Shown: positions 13,600-26,160 of the stretch, piece after piece
Numbering within the stretch: the first letter of the stretch is position 1
Layout: each line of letters opens with the position of its first letter
Origin: Welwitschia mirabilis
Taxonomy: Eukaryota > Gnetophyta > Gnetopsida > Welwitschiales
Reading direction: 5' to 3'
DNA: 64,000 nucleotides
NCBI GenBank assembly: GCA_051453625.1
Contig: JBOZIK010000001.1
Location: 88,607,629 to 88,671,628, forward strand
Program-made: the position numbers and the translations under genes
The notes under the pieces: generated by a model
The model's input: the letters and a program-made list of their open reading frames with translations, nothing else
The model's database searches: none
Told to the model about the DNA's origin: nothing

Positions 13600-16200
13600 C
13601 ATAATCAAAGATATTAAACACATATCCATTATTTAATATTTTTTTAAATGATATTCTTTGGTAATAAATACCCAAATTCATAGTACCTTAAAGATATTGA
13701 AGAACTCATTTCATAGAAATCTAGTGTTCTATTCCAAAATTAAAGATATACTTATTAAGTTTGCTAATAATGTATTTAATATTAGACTTACTAATAATCA
13801 TTACATACATTAAAAAACTGATAGCTCTTGCATATGGAATTTTTTTCATAATCTCTTTCTCTTCATTATCCTTTAACATTATTCAACTAAGAGTTTCATC
13901 CTAATTTCACGAGGAATGCATACAAGCTTATAGTTTTACATTCAAACCTTTCTAAAATGTTTCCAATATATTTAAATCAAAAGTTTTTATTATTTCTATC
14001 TATTTTAATTATCATATCTTAATTTGTGTAGCATCAATATCTTTGATCATAAATTAGAAAGAAAGAAGTTTTGTTAATTCTTGAATTGTGCATAGGTTCT
14101 TCCATGCTATCAACATGTCATGGACATATAGTAGTAGTATTAGAATTTTGTCATTTCTATTCTTGACATATATGTAAAAATTCTCTTAACTTCTGATAAG
14201 GACAAGAATTATCATATGATTATGAAATGTTTTACTTAACATCCTTGATGCTTGTTTGAGCTCATATAGTGATCTTATCAAATGAAACATCATATGCTCT
14301 TTATGTTTCATTTCATACCCTTCGAATTAAAGCATGTGAATATCTTCCTTAAGAATACCTTTGAAAAAAGCATTTTTTACATTTATTTATTAAATTTTAA
14401 GATTATATATTATTTTTATGAATATCAATAATCTTATGANNNNNNNNNNNNNNNNNNNNNNNNNNNNNNNNNNNNNNNNNNNNNNNNNNNNNNNNNNNNN
14501 NNNNNNNNNNNNNNNNNNNNNNNNNNNNNNNNNNNNNNNGGAATGGATACAAGCTTATAGTTTTACATTCAAACCTTTCTAAAATGTTTCCAATATATTT
14601 AAATCAAAAGTTTTTATTATTCCTATCTATTTTAATTATCCTATCTTAATTTGTATATCATCAATATCTTTGATCATAAATTAGAAAGAAAGAAGTTTTC
14701 TTAATCCTTGAATTGTACATAGGTTGTTCCATGCTATCAACATGTCATGGACATATAGTAGTAGGATTAAAATTTTATCATTTCTATTCTTGACATATAT
14801 GTAAAAATTCTCTTAAATTTTGACAATGCCAAGAATTATCATATGATTATGAAATGTTTTACTTAACATCCTGATGCTTGTTTGAGCTCATAAAGTGATC
14901 TTATCAAATGAAACATCATATGCTCTTTATCTTTCATTTCATACCCTTCGAATTAAAGCATGTAAATATCTTCCTTAAGAATACCTTTGAAAAAAGTATT
15001 TTTTACATTTATTTATTAAATTTTAAGATTATATATTATTTTTATAAATATCAATAATCTTATGGATGTAAAGTTAATTATTAAAAAAACAATTCATCAT
15101 AATCAATTTCTTTATTTTGTGAATACCCTTTAATAATGAGATAAGCTAACTGGTCATAAGGTTTGACCTTGAATATCTACTTATAATCAATTGGTTTCCT
15201 ACTAGATGGTAGTTTAACCAATTCTCATGTCTTATTATTATAAATAGAATACATTTCATTATTCATTGCTTTCTTCCACTCTGTAGAATGAATAAATAAC
15301 TTAGTTGTATCATATATGAGTGAGTTACCTCTAGCAATTGGAATTTAGACCATTGAATGAGTGGTTAATTTTCTTATATGACTATCTCATTTGAAATTTT
15401 ATGAATTTAATAAATATTTATCTAAAAAATTTAAATATTTATATTATTCTTAACTTAATTAATATCCTATATTATTAGATTTATTTTCATTATCTCTTTG
15501 ATTAAAGAAAATTCCCTCTATTGTGATTCACCATCAAAGTTTTCTATATTAATTTGAATATATACATACTAAGAAGTTAGTTCAATAAGATTATTATCCC
15601 TGACATGCCCATAAATCTCTTTGAATACAACATCATAACTATAGATAACCATTTTTTAAGGATTGTATAGCTTATATGCTTTAACACTGTGACCATTTCT
15701 AAGGAAAGTCCATACAATTATAATCTAGTTTTAACCTTTTGGATTTTAGAATACATACATAAGATTTACATTTAAAACCTCATAGATGATTTAAATTTAT
15801 AAGTTTACCAATTTAAAATTCCTTTGAAATTATTCCTTCAAGTCTAGAAGATGGAAACATATTAATGAGATTTCAAGTAGTCATAGTAGCTTTAGCTCAA
15901 AAACATTTCTTAAGCTTAGAATCACTATGTAGACATCTAGTACATTCCATCAACATTCTATTAAATAGTTTACTCATTCCATTTTACTCAAGAGTTTCTA
16001 GAATTGTCTTTTACATGAAAATTCCATGTTCTCTATAAAACTTATCAAATATGTATAAGTAATACTCTTCACCATTATCCATTCTAAGGATTTTAAATTT
16101 CTTACTAGAAAATTTTCAAAAAAAACTTTGAGTTATTTAAACTTTTCAAACACTTTAAATTTGTGCCTCATAAAATAAAGACATTCTTTTTTACAGAATC
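13600..16200 (-). pseudogene. Copia polyprotein relic: integrase and reverse transcriptase
   Basis: Going down the minus strand, around 16,190-15,850 there is an integrase relic: CLYFMRHKFKVFEKFK, then HGIFM, then an EQNGMSKLFN-like stretch, matching the copia block PGTPQQNGVAERMNRTL. At about 15,257-15,282 comes EWKKAMNEM, and at 15,091-15,128 GYSQNKEIDYDEL; these open copia reverse transcriptase. At 14,738-14,767 the catalytic box reads LLLYVHDML, where active elements have YVDD, so one catalytic aspartate has become His. The same box is repeated at 14,111-14,140 because sequence on the two sides of the gap at 14440 is near-identical. Multiple stops and frameshifts break the frame. Confidence 0.82.
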
Positions 16201-16971
16201 ATCAATGAAGGAAAGGCAATACATAGTACATTTGAAAGAACATACTTCAGTATCTTTAATTGACTCATAGATATTACTACGTGATAACTCTAATAACTTT
16301 TGAGTTTTAGCATTAGTCCATAGGAAATGTAAATATGCTTATTTATCATGTAAGAAATAATGATGAAATTCTAGAGTAACCTTTAAAAGGTTAATTGTAC
16401 CTCTTATATAAAACTCATTTAAACCTTTTAATTGGGATGTCATATGCTCTTATGCTAAAGATTGATATTAGATTCCCAATAAGTAATAGGAAATGCACTA
16501 ATTTCATGTTGTAGTTTTTTATATTTCAACTCATACAACTTTATTGATAAGACATCTATGACTAAAAGTAAATCACCTTACATGATCTAACATTTATCAT
16601 CTACAAAATGGATTATTAATCTAATAATGTATAGCTCAGTTATAGATTGAAGAATTTTTTTAGTTTTGGAACATGGTGCATATTAGAAATAAACTTTATA
16701 GTATCATGATTAAACTAAATTTTAATCCCACCATATCGGACAACATTACATATGAAATTAATACCTAATTTAACTACATCTAAATTACATAAAGTATATT
16801 TGTAGAACCCCTTAAAGTGTGAAGTATAATAATAGGAAGTATAAAAATTAATATACCATGAAAATTCATTAGTACTATTAACATAAGAAAACTGCAAATT
16901 ATTTCACAGAATAAAAGATGACATACAAATCTCCCTCTTTACATCGAGGAGGATTTACATTATTATTATTC

Positions 16972-16983
16972 ATTGTGATACCA
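16972..16983 (-). other. Primer binding site of the copia element (initiator tRNA-Met type)
   Basis: Two bases inside the 5' LTR the plus strand reads ATTGTGATACCA, a close match to GCTCTGATACCA. On the minus strand this is TGGTATCA plus a decayed tail, complementary to the 3' end of initiator tRNA-Met, the usual primer of plant copia elements. Confidence 0.75.
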
Positions 16984-16985
16984 CT

Positions 16986-17432
16986 TGTTAAGGAGCATAT
17001 GTAAAATAAATTAAAATAATGTATACAAAATAATAGATGCATATTTTACTCTAGGAAAATCTTGTAATATAAGACACTAATAAAATGGCTCCTAAACCAA
17101 TTCTTATAGCAGTTTAGTTTCAAACTAAAGCTTAAAGAGAATTACATATTTGAGGGAGAAAGTGATTTAATGGGAAAAAGGACATCATACTTCTATCTTA
17201 ACTACAAGTCCTTTAAATGTAAACAAGAACCTCTATAAAGAGGAGCTAATAAGTGATTAATAATAATGGATAAATAAGAGTGTATAGGATTTATTAATGT
17301 GAAGTAAACAAAAGTGAATAAGAGTAAAGAATGAGTGGTTGATAGGGACTGAGTAGTTAATAAGAGTTAACTAAAATTTATTCCAAATAAAATTATAATA
17401 AATTTATGAAAACTTTACCTTTAACTCTCACA
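16986..17432 (-). repeat. 5' LTR of the copia element
   Basis: 447 bp with intact terminal dinucleotides (plus strand TGTTAAGGAG at one end and CTCTCACA at the other). It pairs with the LTR at 12604-13172. As the 5' LTR of a minus-strand element it would have carried the promoter. Confidence 0.8.
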
Positions 17433-17862
17433 TAGACCTCTATTTAACTTCATTCAAGCTTCATCCTAGATTTAGACTTGCTAACTAGTTTCGCTTTAAC
17501 TTTATCCAAGGAAATTAATCCTAGGGCTTATAAGCATGACTTCCCATGATTCATAATTCATTAATTATCTTTATTTTAATATTTAATCTTATATTCCTTC
17601 TTGTATCTAGTTTGATCATTTTTTGAATTCCATATTTTCTTTTCATGAATCATCCATTTGTGAGTGAGATGCAATTTCCTACATATAACATAATGTTTAA
17701 AATGTATAGTCCTATTCTTTATAGTTATTTAAAGACATATTTATCATTCAAAAATAGGCGCATACTTATCACTCATAAAGTAAAAGAAATTATCAGAGAT
17801 AAATGTAGTTCCAATTTAATATCATGAGTTGTATACCATTTACATTTTTTTTTTTTGCTTAA
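17433..17862. other. AT-rich spacer between two LTR elements
   Basis: 430 bp between the copia element and the large LTR element. A 60-codon ORF at 17645-17827 has no recognisable motif and is likely chance. It ends in a T-rich run at 17845-17856 just before the target duplication of the next element. Confidence 0.6.
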
Positions 17863-17867
17863 ATCTC
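17863..17867. other. Left target-site duplication (ATCTC) of the large LTR element
   Basis: ATCTC immediately precedes the left LTR end (TATATTACCCC, decayed from TGTAATACTCC). The same 5 bases follow the right LTR end at 35842-35846. Integrases of LTR elements usually duplicate 5 bp. Confidence 0.8.
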
Positions 17868-18559
17868 TATATTACCCCAAAAATTATATAGTTGTAAAAA
17901 AAAACTTCAATCTTATTACTGAGATACTAAAATGTAATGGATAGGAATTTATGCTAAGATTGCCTATATGTATAAGACAACTAATAATCTTTTTATATTT
18001 AACTATAACTAGAAAGAATATTAGCTTTAATAATTCAATGAAATCTTATATAATATATCTTATTTATGTATCATGAAAGAAAAACAATTCATATAGTGAA
18101 TTTAAAAAAAGTGGATTGTCAATGCAATTTTCATTGAAAAGCAAGGTGCCTAGAAGAAATTCTTACTACTAATAATCATAATCCTCAAATGATAGTATCA
18201 AGTTTAATTCTAAGCATCTCTAAAATAAAAACATTATGCAAAAACATTTAGAGGATTATTACTCTAAATATATTTAATGGATTCTAATAATAGCATTTAT
18301 CTAACTATTTTATGCTAAGGAATATATTTAATTGATGATTTTACAAATTTACTAATAGAAGCCTTAGCCAAGATAATAAGCATTAAACTTATCATCTATT
18401 CTTAGCACCTATGAAATGGATTAGGTAAGACATGTATTAGCTCTATTATTTATATTAGGAAAAACATGTATTAACTCAATTATTAATATACAACCCACTT
18501 ATACATATAACAAAACATTCAAATTTGCATTTGATAAAATTGTTATTTGGTTTTCATTT

Positions 18560-18620
18560 AGATTAGAACCCTTAACCTCATTGAAGAGTAGTGTCCATCC
18601 TAACCATTAAGACATCATTA
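18560..18620 (-). repeat. tRNA-like (SINE-type) module 1, left LTR copy
   Basis: On the minus strand GATGTCTTAATGGTTAGGAT is followed about 30 bases later by AAGGGTTCTAATCT. These resemble the A and B boxes of a tRNA gene (TRGYNNAnnGG and GGTTCGAATCC) after loss of CpG. The matching site in the right LTR is 30102-30170, where the A box is better kept (TAGCATAATGGTTAGG). Whether this is a SINE or a tRNA pseudogene cannot be settled by eye. Confidence 0.45.
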
Positions 18621-20182
18621 ACTAGTTTATTTGCTTAATCCTAATATTAAAAAATGCATGTGGGAATAAGTGCGCTCTGTTGAGAGAAAATCTGAAAAAG
18701 ATGAAGAGTACATAGTTATAAGCCTATTTTGATTCATGGAGGAGGAGGATTTGGTCTACAAGAGTATGGAATAGTAGCTCATTTAGCCTGTTCATTAATC
18801 TATATTACATCCTTTAGTATGTGTTAAGTATTTCACATTTCTCCATTAGATCAACCATTATTCTCATAAAAGAACTACACTTGGGAAAGAAGATAAAGTG
18901 GCACATTGATAGAAGAAGAAAATTGCTAGAGAGAGGAGATACGCATGTATGAGAGAGGTTAAAAACATGTTATCAGAATGCAATCTAACAAAGGGACATC
19001 TTAATTTTCACTAAAATATTGATTACCAAGGGTGAACAAGTAAGAGAAAATGTATTTATACAAACTTGAAAAGGAGCATCATGCAAGTGCCAGAGGAGAT
19101 AAAGTTTGTGTAAAAAAGGATGAGGACCACTGTGGAAGGGAAAGAGTGTACATGTTTTAGGTAAAAGATAGTAATATCCCATTCTAGTATTTTTATACAA
19201 TAGGAGAATTTATTAATAAATAATTCAAGAATTTTCTCCAAACTTTAATCAAAAAAAGATTGCAAATGAGGAACATGAAAAGTGGACCTGATATTANNNN
19301 NNNNNNNNNNNNNNNNNNNNNNNNNNNNNNNNNNNNNNNNNNNNNNNNNNNNNNNNNNNNNNNNNNNNNNNNNNNNNNNNNNNNNNNNNNNNNNNNCACA
19401 TCCTTTAGTATGCATTAAGTATTTCACATTTCTCCATTAGATTAACCATTATTCTCATAAAAGAACTACATTTGGGAAAGAAGATAAAGTGGCACATTGA
19501 TAGAAGAAGAAAATTGTTGGCGAGAGGAGATACGCATGTATGAGAGAGGTTAAAAACATGTTATTAGAATGCAATCTAATAAAGGAACATCTTAATTTCC
19601 ACTGAAATATTAATTATCAAGGGTGGGCAAGTAAGAGAAAATGCATTTATACAAACTTGAAAAGGAGCATCATGCAAGTGCCAGAGAAGAGGAAGTTTGT
19701 GTAAACAAGGATGAGGACCACTGTGGAAGGGAGAGAGTGTGCATGTTTTAGGTAAAAGATAATCATATCCCATTCTAGCATTTTTCTACAATAGGAGAAT
19801 TTATTGATAAATAATTCAAGAATTTTCTCAAAACTTTAACCAAAAGAAGAGAGAAAATGAGGAACATGAAAAGTGGACCTGATATTATAAGTCAGGGTAA
19901 AGGGTAGTTATAATCTAATTTGGCTAATGTTTTAGAAGTTGGAAGATCATAATTAAATATGAGAGGAATAAGGATAAGACAAGAGACATAACGTTGAATG
20001 AAGCCTTACTTTTAATTAGAAGAAAATGTTTTGAAAAGAGAGAAATGATGACTTTAGGATTGAAAGGCATCATGGTTTGTGGATGCATTTGGGTTCAAGA
20101 ATTACAGAGCCATTTTTTAATTTTTATTTTTTATCTAATTTAATTACCTAATCACCCTTCCAAGAAATACATCTGACCCCTT

Positions 20183-20242
20183 CCTAGTGGTTCAAGGCTT
20201 AAAGCATCATGCTTGCATTTGAAGCATTTCAGATCTGATGGC
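20183..20242 (+). repeat. tRNA-like module 2, left LTR copy
   Basis: CTAGTGGTTCAAGGCTT resembles an A box and a stretch near GCATTTCAGATCTGAT could be a decayed B box. The equivalent site in the right LTR is 31222-31280 (CTAGTGGTTAAAGGCTT and GTGTTCTAGATCTGAT). The B box is weak, so this is the least certain of the three modules in the LTR. Confidence 0.3.
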
Positions 20243-20660
20243 ATTCATAACAGGTCTGCTATAGAACATATTGGTTTTTTTCCATATGGAACACAATTCT
20301 GCTTACTATGTCTAAAGTTCTAATATTAGCTGATACTCTCAGCAAGCATTCATTTAATATTAATCATTCCAAAAACGTTGCTAATCTAAATATACTACCT
20401 TTAGCTATGAACATACTATGTTTGCCTTAAGGTAGTGGTTCTAAAACCTATTGATCACTTAAATAAATGCTTCCGTCCTTTCCTTTAATACCCAAATTCC
20501 TAATTTTCAACTATTCCCGACTTATTTCTTGCATAGGGCACTTATAAACTTAATCAAGAGAGTAATGAAATAAGCTTTCTATTTTCATTTCTCATGTATA
20601 GCCATTCGATAACAATGTGCATAGGTTTAAATCTAGTAAGTCAGTTTATTTCTAATAACT

Positions 20661-20730
20661 AATGGTTGGTATAATGATAATTGTTTCTTGATCCTAAATG
20701 GTAGATTGGTAGTACGATTCTCGATGTTAT
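20661..20730 (+). repeat. tRNA-like module 3, left LTR copy
   Basis: The right LTR counterpart (31701-31765) is clearer: TTGATGCAATGGTAATGG as A box, and GTGGTTTGATTCTC as B box (GGTTCGATTCC with CpG lost). The left copy reads TTGGTATAATGATAA and AGTACGATTCTC. Spacing of about 45 bases fits tRNA internal promoters. Confidence 0.45.
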
Positions 20731-22473
20731 CAAACAATCATTTTTAATTTAGTTTTATTTAATTTCCATTTGATCTTAAAATTTAGTTTATTTAATTTTC
20801 CTTGACCTTAACATCCTCATAATATTAAATTGTAATTAATTTAATTAATCTTCAAATTAAATTTTATTTATTTTTTCTTTACTAAATGTCCTTATAAGAT
20901 AATTTAATAGTATTAAAATAATTAACATAGCCCTTCACCATTTAATCTTAACATAATTAATTAATTATTTAAGGATTACTTCAAGCCTANNNNNNNNNNN
21001 NNNNNNNNNNNNNNNNNNNNNNNNNNNNNNNNNNNNNNNNNNNNNNNNNNNNNNNNNNNNNNNNNNNNNNNNNNNNNNNNNNNNNNNNNCTTGATGTTAT
21101 CAAACAATCATTTTTAATTTAGTTTTATTAATTTCCATTTGATCTTAAAAATTTAATTTATTTAATTTTTCTTAACCTTAACATTCTCATAATATTGAAT
21201 TGTAATTAATTTAATTAACCTTCAAATTAAATTTTATTTATTTTTTCTTTACTGAATATCCTTATAAGATAATTTAATAGTATTAAAATAATTAACATGG
21301 CCCTTCACCATTTAACCTTAACATAATTAATTAATTATTTAAGGATTACTTCAAGCCTAGTTATGATGGGTTTTGAATCTTTTTAGGGAGGAGGGAGAAT
21401 ACGTTCCCTTTTCTAAAACTTTATTATAAATTAATAAACATAATTTTGTAATAATGGCTGATCACTCAATATTCGATCATAAACTAAAAATTCTTTATAA
21501 GACTTTCAATAGAAGTTTGAAAATGAAATGCCAAACATATTTATTTAAAGAATTATCTCAAGAATCTATAATTTCAAATTGATACTCCATGTAATTATGA
21601 ATAAATACACGCTTTAAGAATTTAAGATTTTAATAAAATTTTATCAAATAATAGTTGAAAGTGTGATCTCAAATAACCAAAATTTATTACTAGAAATTTT
21701 TAAGAGAAATATTCATCAATCACATAACATAAACCTTTAGAGTAAACTTCACATACTGTAAACCATACATATAGAATAAAACAAGTTTATCTCTTATGAT
21801 AATTAATAAGAAACATATTCAATGCTCATGAAATTCAGGTACATAACTCCAAGTAAATGAGTCAACAAGGATTATAAATTATACAAGAGAATTTTCATCA
21901 ATATAGGGCTAATGATCCTCCACATTCTTATGTCCACTTTAGCATTTAAAATCCATATTTTTCACCTGATACATAGAAAATTATGGGATGAGAACTATGA
22001 AAATATCACATTCACCAATATGATCTAGATAAGAATAAAAAATTTGACAAGGATTTTCAAGAGTTAAGATAAGAAGATGAAAAAAGACTTCAAGACGAAC
22101 AAGATATATTACAAACACCAACCCTATGGTTACGAATGAGAATATTATATATATTAAAATATCNNNNNNNNNNNNNNNNNNNNNNNNNNNNNNNNNNNNN
22201 NNNNNNNNNNNNNNNNNNNNNNNNNNNNNNNNNNNNNNNNNNNNNNNNNNNNNNNNNNNNNNNATTTTTCACTTGATACATAGAAAATTATGGGATGAGA
22301 ACTATGAAAATATCATAACCCCCAATATGATTTAGATAAGAATAAAACATTTGACAAGGATTTTCAAGAGTTAAGACAAGAAGATGAAAAAAGACCTCAA
22401 GAGGAACAAGATATATTAAAAACACCAATCCTATGGTTACAAATGAGAATATTATATGTATTAAAATATCTCA

Positions 22474-22830
22474 ATCACTTCATTACCTTGTTTGGTGATC
22501 TATGAAGTCCACTACCTCATTTGTGGATTTATGGGTCTCATATAATATTTAACTTCACTAACTNNNNNNNNNNNNNNNNNNNNNNNNNNNNNNNNNNNNN
22601 NNNNNNNNNNNNNNNNNNNNNNNNNNNNNNNNNNNNNNNNNNNNNNNNNNNNNNNNNNNNNNNNNNNNNNNNNNNNNNNNNNNNNNNNNNNNNNNNNNNN
22701 NNNNNNNNNNNNNAGTAAATTTAAGATCCCCACTGCCTCATTCAGCGATCTATGGAATTTTCACTTCACTACTTCATTGGGTGATCTGTCAAGTCCACTA
22801 CCTTGTTTGGCGATCTGTGAAAATTCATAA
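22474..22830. repeat. Minisatellite with a roughly 29-bp unit, left LTR copy
   Basis: Units contain CACTACCTCATT followed by a GTGATCTGTGAAG-like part and are partly tandem, partly separated by AT-rich filler. A 150-N gap (22564-22713) interrupts it, so the copy number is unknown. The equivalent array in the other LTR is at 33467-33800 and again at 34221-34345. Confidence 0.7.
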
Positions 22831-23712
22831 CCATAAGTTTCAAACATAATAATGTTAAAAATCTAAGATAAGTTTTCACCATAAGACATCAACTCAAAAC
22901 GTAGATTTCAACAGTATGATGATAAGATGAATACCAAAGGATTAATCATGAGCTATCATTTCATATTAAGAATAGTTAACGTCAAGACATCGAGCAAAAG
23001 TGTAAATGGATATAAGACATGTATCAAAATACAATTCATCTTTATTAAGCATCACATGATATAACATTCGATTTACAGGAATATAAACATTATGATCTCA
23101 CTACAGAATGCATAAGAAAGGACTAATAAGGAAGCATGAAAGTATAGAACTATACCTGTATACATTTGTTGTTTAAAAATCTTCCAAGTTTTTAGAGCTC
23201 CTAGATATTCTAAGCTCCAAGATTTTAATGCAAGGTTGTTTTGGGAAAATAAACTAGACTTGAGAAAGGAAGGACTCTATTCAAAGGAAGGAAGGACTCT
23301 ATAAAAGGACACAACATGATCCAATAGTAAAGGGAGTTTCATAACTTCTCATAAAGGATTGCTTGGCCACTGGGTGATTCTAATAACATATAAAAAAATA
23401 ATGCTTCACGTTTAATCATAATAATGAGGAAAATGATAAATACCAAGCCTTCAGAATTTACACTTAATGAAGCATAATTTCTAATAAGTGCATAAGTAAA
23501 TAAAAGAAATCATTACCACCACAAGAAAATTTAAAGATTATAGGCAATATTTTAATTAAAAGGTACTCATACAACAATTTAATATAATAGAATCTTAAGA
23601 ATATGATATTTATATCAGTTGGTGGTTTTAAAATAATTCAATCTTTTCTAAATATTTCGTTAAACATAATATTTGCAAATTTTATAAGAAAAGTAAAAAT
23701 ATGGACATGACA

Positions 23713-23728
23713 TTTCTCACCTCTTTAA
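23713..23728 (-). other. Polypurine tract of the large LTR element
   Basis: Minus strand reads AAAGAGGTGAGAAA directly before the LTR start TGTCATGTCC. Position and purine bias are those of a plus-strand primer tract. Confidence 0.7.
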
Positions 23729-25000
23729 GAATTTTTGTCCTTGAAGTTCACTAAAAGATTAGATCTCCACTGATTAACATCTACTTTTGTCTCCTAAGTT
23801 GATACTTCTATAGATTGGTTGAATTATATTAATCTTAAAAATATTCTTTACAATATCTATTATAAGTTGGCTTTACAAACATATAGAACTTCACAATCTT
23901 TATAAAGATTAATTCTACAATTTAAATTATAATTGGTATCTTCATTTACAACATGAATCATGTCATCTCACTAAGCACTTCACAGTAGATATATAAATTC
24001 ATATTACTCCTCCTTCATTTTGACAATCTTACTATAAAGTTCATATTGAGAGTTCTTCTTAATTACCTTCATATTAGAAGGAGTAGATATAGACTAGTCT
24101 TTAGCTTCACACCATTATTATTTAGCAAAAAAAATCACATAGTTTTTCTAAGTCATTAATATCATCAATCCAAGTATCCATAAAACCTATCCTTACATTA
24201 ATTGAGATGCCTAAATACCTTCATCATAATACTAAACTTCATGGCATATCAACTTTAAAATTTAGACAAAATCTCATGTTATTCATGAACTTCTAACCTT
24301 TTCGATTTTTTAAGGTTATAGTGATCACTTGATTAGAGAAAAAATTATGAACTAGCATATTTATCATGTAAGAAATTTTTAAGAAAATAGTTGAATACAC
24401 TTACAATTCAGTTGAACGATTTAATTTCATAAGCCAAAATATCTCAATGACCTCCTCACTTTGATTAAAGTAAAATGTGCTTAAACCATTAAGTCTAAAA
24501 CTGCAACTTAAATACAAAAACTTAAAAATCTCTTATTCCAAATTATGATACAAACTTCTAAGATTGTTATGTAGAAATTCCTTAAGCTTAACTTTCAAAA
24601 TTGTAGATCTCTTCCACATTACAATCCTTTGTTGTGTACTTCATCTTTCAAATCTTCCTTGATACTTTTCCATGTATAATCTAGTTGAATTTCCACTTCA
24701 ATGATTTATATGGATAATATTACATCTTAAATTCTAATAAGTTAAGGATAGAATGTGTGAAATAAGGCTATGTAAGTATAGAATGAATAAGGGATTTTAG
24801 ATTAGTTGATAGTGAGTAATGTCTAGCCCATAAGCTTGAAGTGCATAATCCATATAAACAAAGATCACAAACTTTAATCATATAATAATAGGATTAGCCA
24901 GTTAATACTTACATGTAGCTAAGAATTACAAGATGCATGCCAATAGTAACTACAAATAAGGGTTCAATTAATGTAATAATTTCTTAAGATAATGGTTATT
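23729..25000. other. Interior of the large LTR element, no coding domain recognised
   Basis: This is where the end of pol would be in an autonomous gypsy element. I read the minus strand in several frames and found no convincing reverse transcriptase, RNase H or integrase motif. Near the purine tract a peptide like FSELQGQKFLKR recalls the extreme end of chromovirus polyproteins, but that is only a weak resemblance. Confidence 0.45.
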
Positions 25001-26160
25001 TAAAGATTTGCTAAAAATAGTAGTATGCTAATCAAGTAAGCCTAAGAGTTAATCCATTTTTGTAAGTAACGCTTCTTCACTTTATCCACCCACATATCTA
25101 GATAATATAAAGGAAAGCCTTTGCATGCTAGAAGCTTTTTTCAGTAGAGGTAAAGAATCAATTTCTTATATTGGCTTTTCATTCCTACTTACTTTATTAA
25201 TGGAATTAATTTATACACCATTATATTTATTTTCTTATTTGATGAAATTTCAATTCTTTTTCATTTGTTTTTGGAGCCTCATTAACATTATCTTTAACTA
25301 TAATCATATCATTTTCTACCTTTACTAACTTCGTACTATTATGATTTTGTCTCTTCTTCAATTCATTATCACTATCAATAGTAATAGAGCTTTCATTAAA
25401 ACTTAAATAATAATGGAAGGAAAAGTGGCTTTAATAGAAATAACCTATAGATCTGACTAGATAACAACTTTCATACATTTGTTTTAGGCGCTTGTTTCTT
25501 CATTTCAAGGCAATGTCTAACATAGAAAATGTTTCATGATCTTGAAATCATTAGTTGTATTTTTAAATATTGATCATTTCTTGGTAGTTTTATAAATCTA
25601 TCTCTTCCTCAAGTTGGATAAGTCTGCTTTCTTCCTTGAAGTTTATGTATTGCTCTAATGTTTACTATAGCAATATTTACTCTACCTCTTCTTCTGATCA
25701 TACCTAAATTCTAAGTGATTAGTTTCTCTTAAGGTTATATCTTTTTATTATCTTAAGAAATTCTTATTGCTCTAATTATTTTTATTCATGATACATAATT
25801 CTTCACTAGTTTTGGCCTTCTCTAAGGCTTCTACAATTATCTTCAGTTGAAATAATTTGACTTGATCTTGAATTACTAGATGTAGATCAATCATAACTCT
25901 TCTGACTTTTACTTCTTCATACCTACTTATAAGATTGTAGAATTCGTTAACCTTCATATTTATGAAAATTTCTGTGATGAATCTACCTCTATATCTTTTT
26001 TTACATCTTCCAATTCATAAGTGTTGAAAACATTGATCAAAGTCTTTTTACATATCATCATATTTATACATTACATATCCTCATATTTCTACATATCATC
26101 TTAATAAAATCGAAATTTTTAAAGAAATATTAGTCATATGTATGGTATAAGTTACATATT
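25000..26160 (-). pseudogene. Gag-like relic, copy 1
   Basis: A 61-codon minus-strand ORF at 25772-25957 contains FYNLISRYEEVKVRRVMIDL and then IIVEALEKAKTSEE. This pattern (FxxLxRYxxE, RRxxxxLxxxIxxQV, TxxEALExA) is that of Ty3/gypsy gag proteins. The surrounding frame is broken. The whole stretch recurs, noticeably diverged, at 27367-28440. Confidence 0.55.

Larger units (their letters stand above)
12604..17432 (-). mobile_element. Degenerate full-structure Ty1/copia LTR retrotransposon
   Basis: The element reads on the minus strand. Its 5' LTR is 16986-17432 and its 3' LTR 12604-13172; the two align along their length, including a shared AAAATAATAGA block near one end and CTCTCACA at the other. 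A primer site adjoins the 5' LTR and a purine tract adjoins the 3' LTR. Between them are relics of integrase and reverse transcriptase in copia order (integrase before RT). Stops and frameshifts interrupt every domain, so it cannot move by itself. Flanking 5-mers do not match (TATAT on one side, TAGAC on the other), so no target duplication is visible. The gaps at 13022-13121 and 14440-14539 lie inside it. Confidence 0.85.
17868..23712 (-). repeat. 3' LTR (giant) of the large LTR element
   Basis: About 5.8 kb including gaps at 19297, 20990, 22164 and 22564. Its order of landmarks matches the right copy: CCCCAAAAATTATATAG-like start, tRNA-like module, a GC-richer stretch near 19.6 kb, two more tRNA-like modules near 20.2 and 20.7 kb, the 29-bp minisatellite near 22.5-22.8 kb, and the end TGGACATGACA at 23712. 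Near-identical segments flank each 100-N gap, so the true LTR is probably nearer 5 kb. Several minus-strand ORFs here (18985-19200, 19576-19773) are versions of one reading frame also kept in the other LTR. Confidence 0.82.

Noticed and set aside
25125-25328. 67-codon hydrophobic plus-strand ORF
   Set aside because: Runs against the orientation of the large LTR element over a gag-like relic; AT-rich DNA readily yields Phe/Leu/Ile-rich frames.
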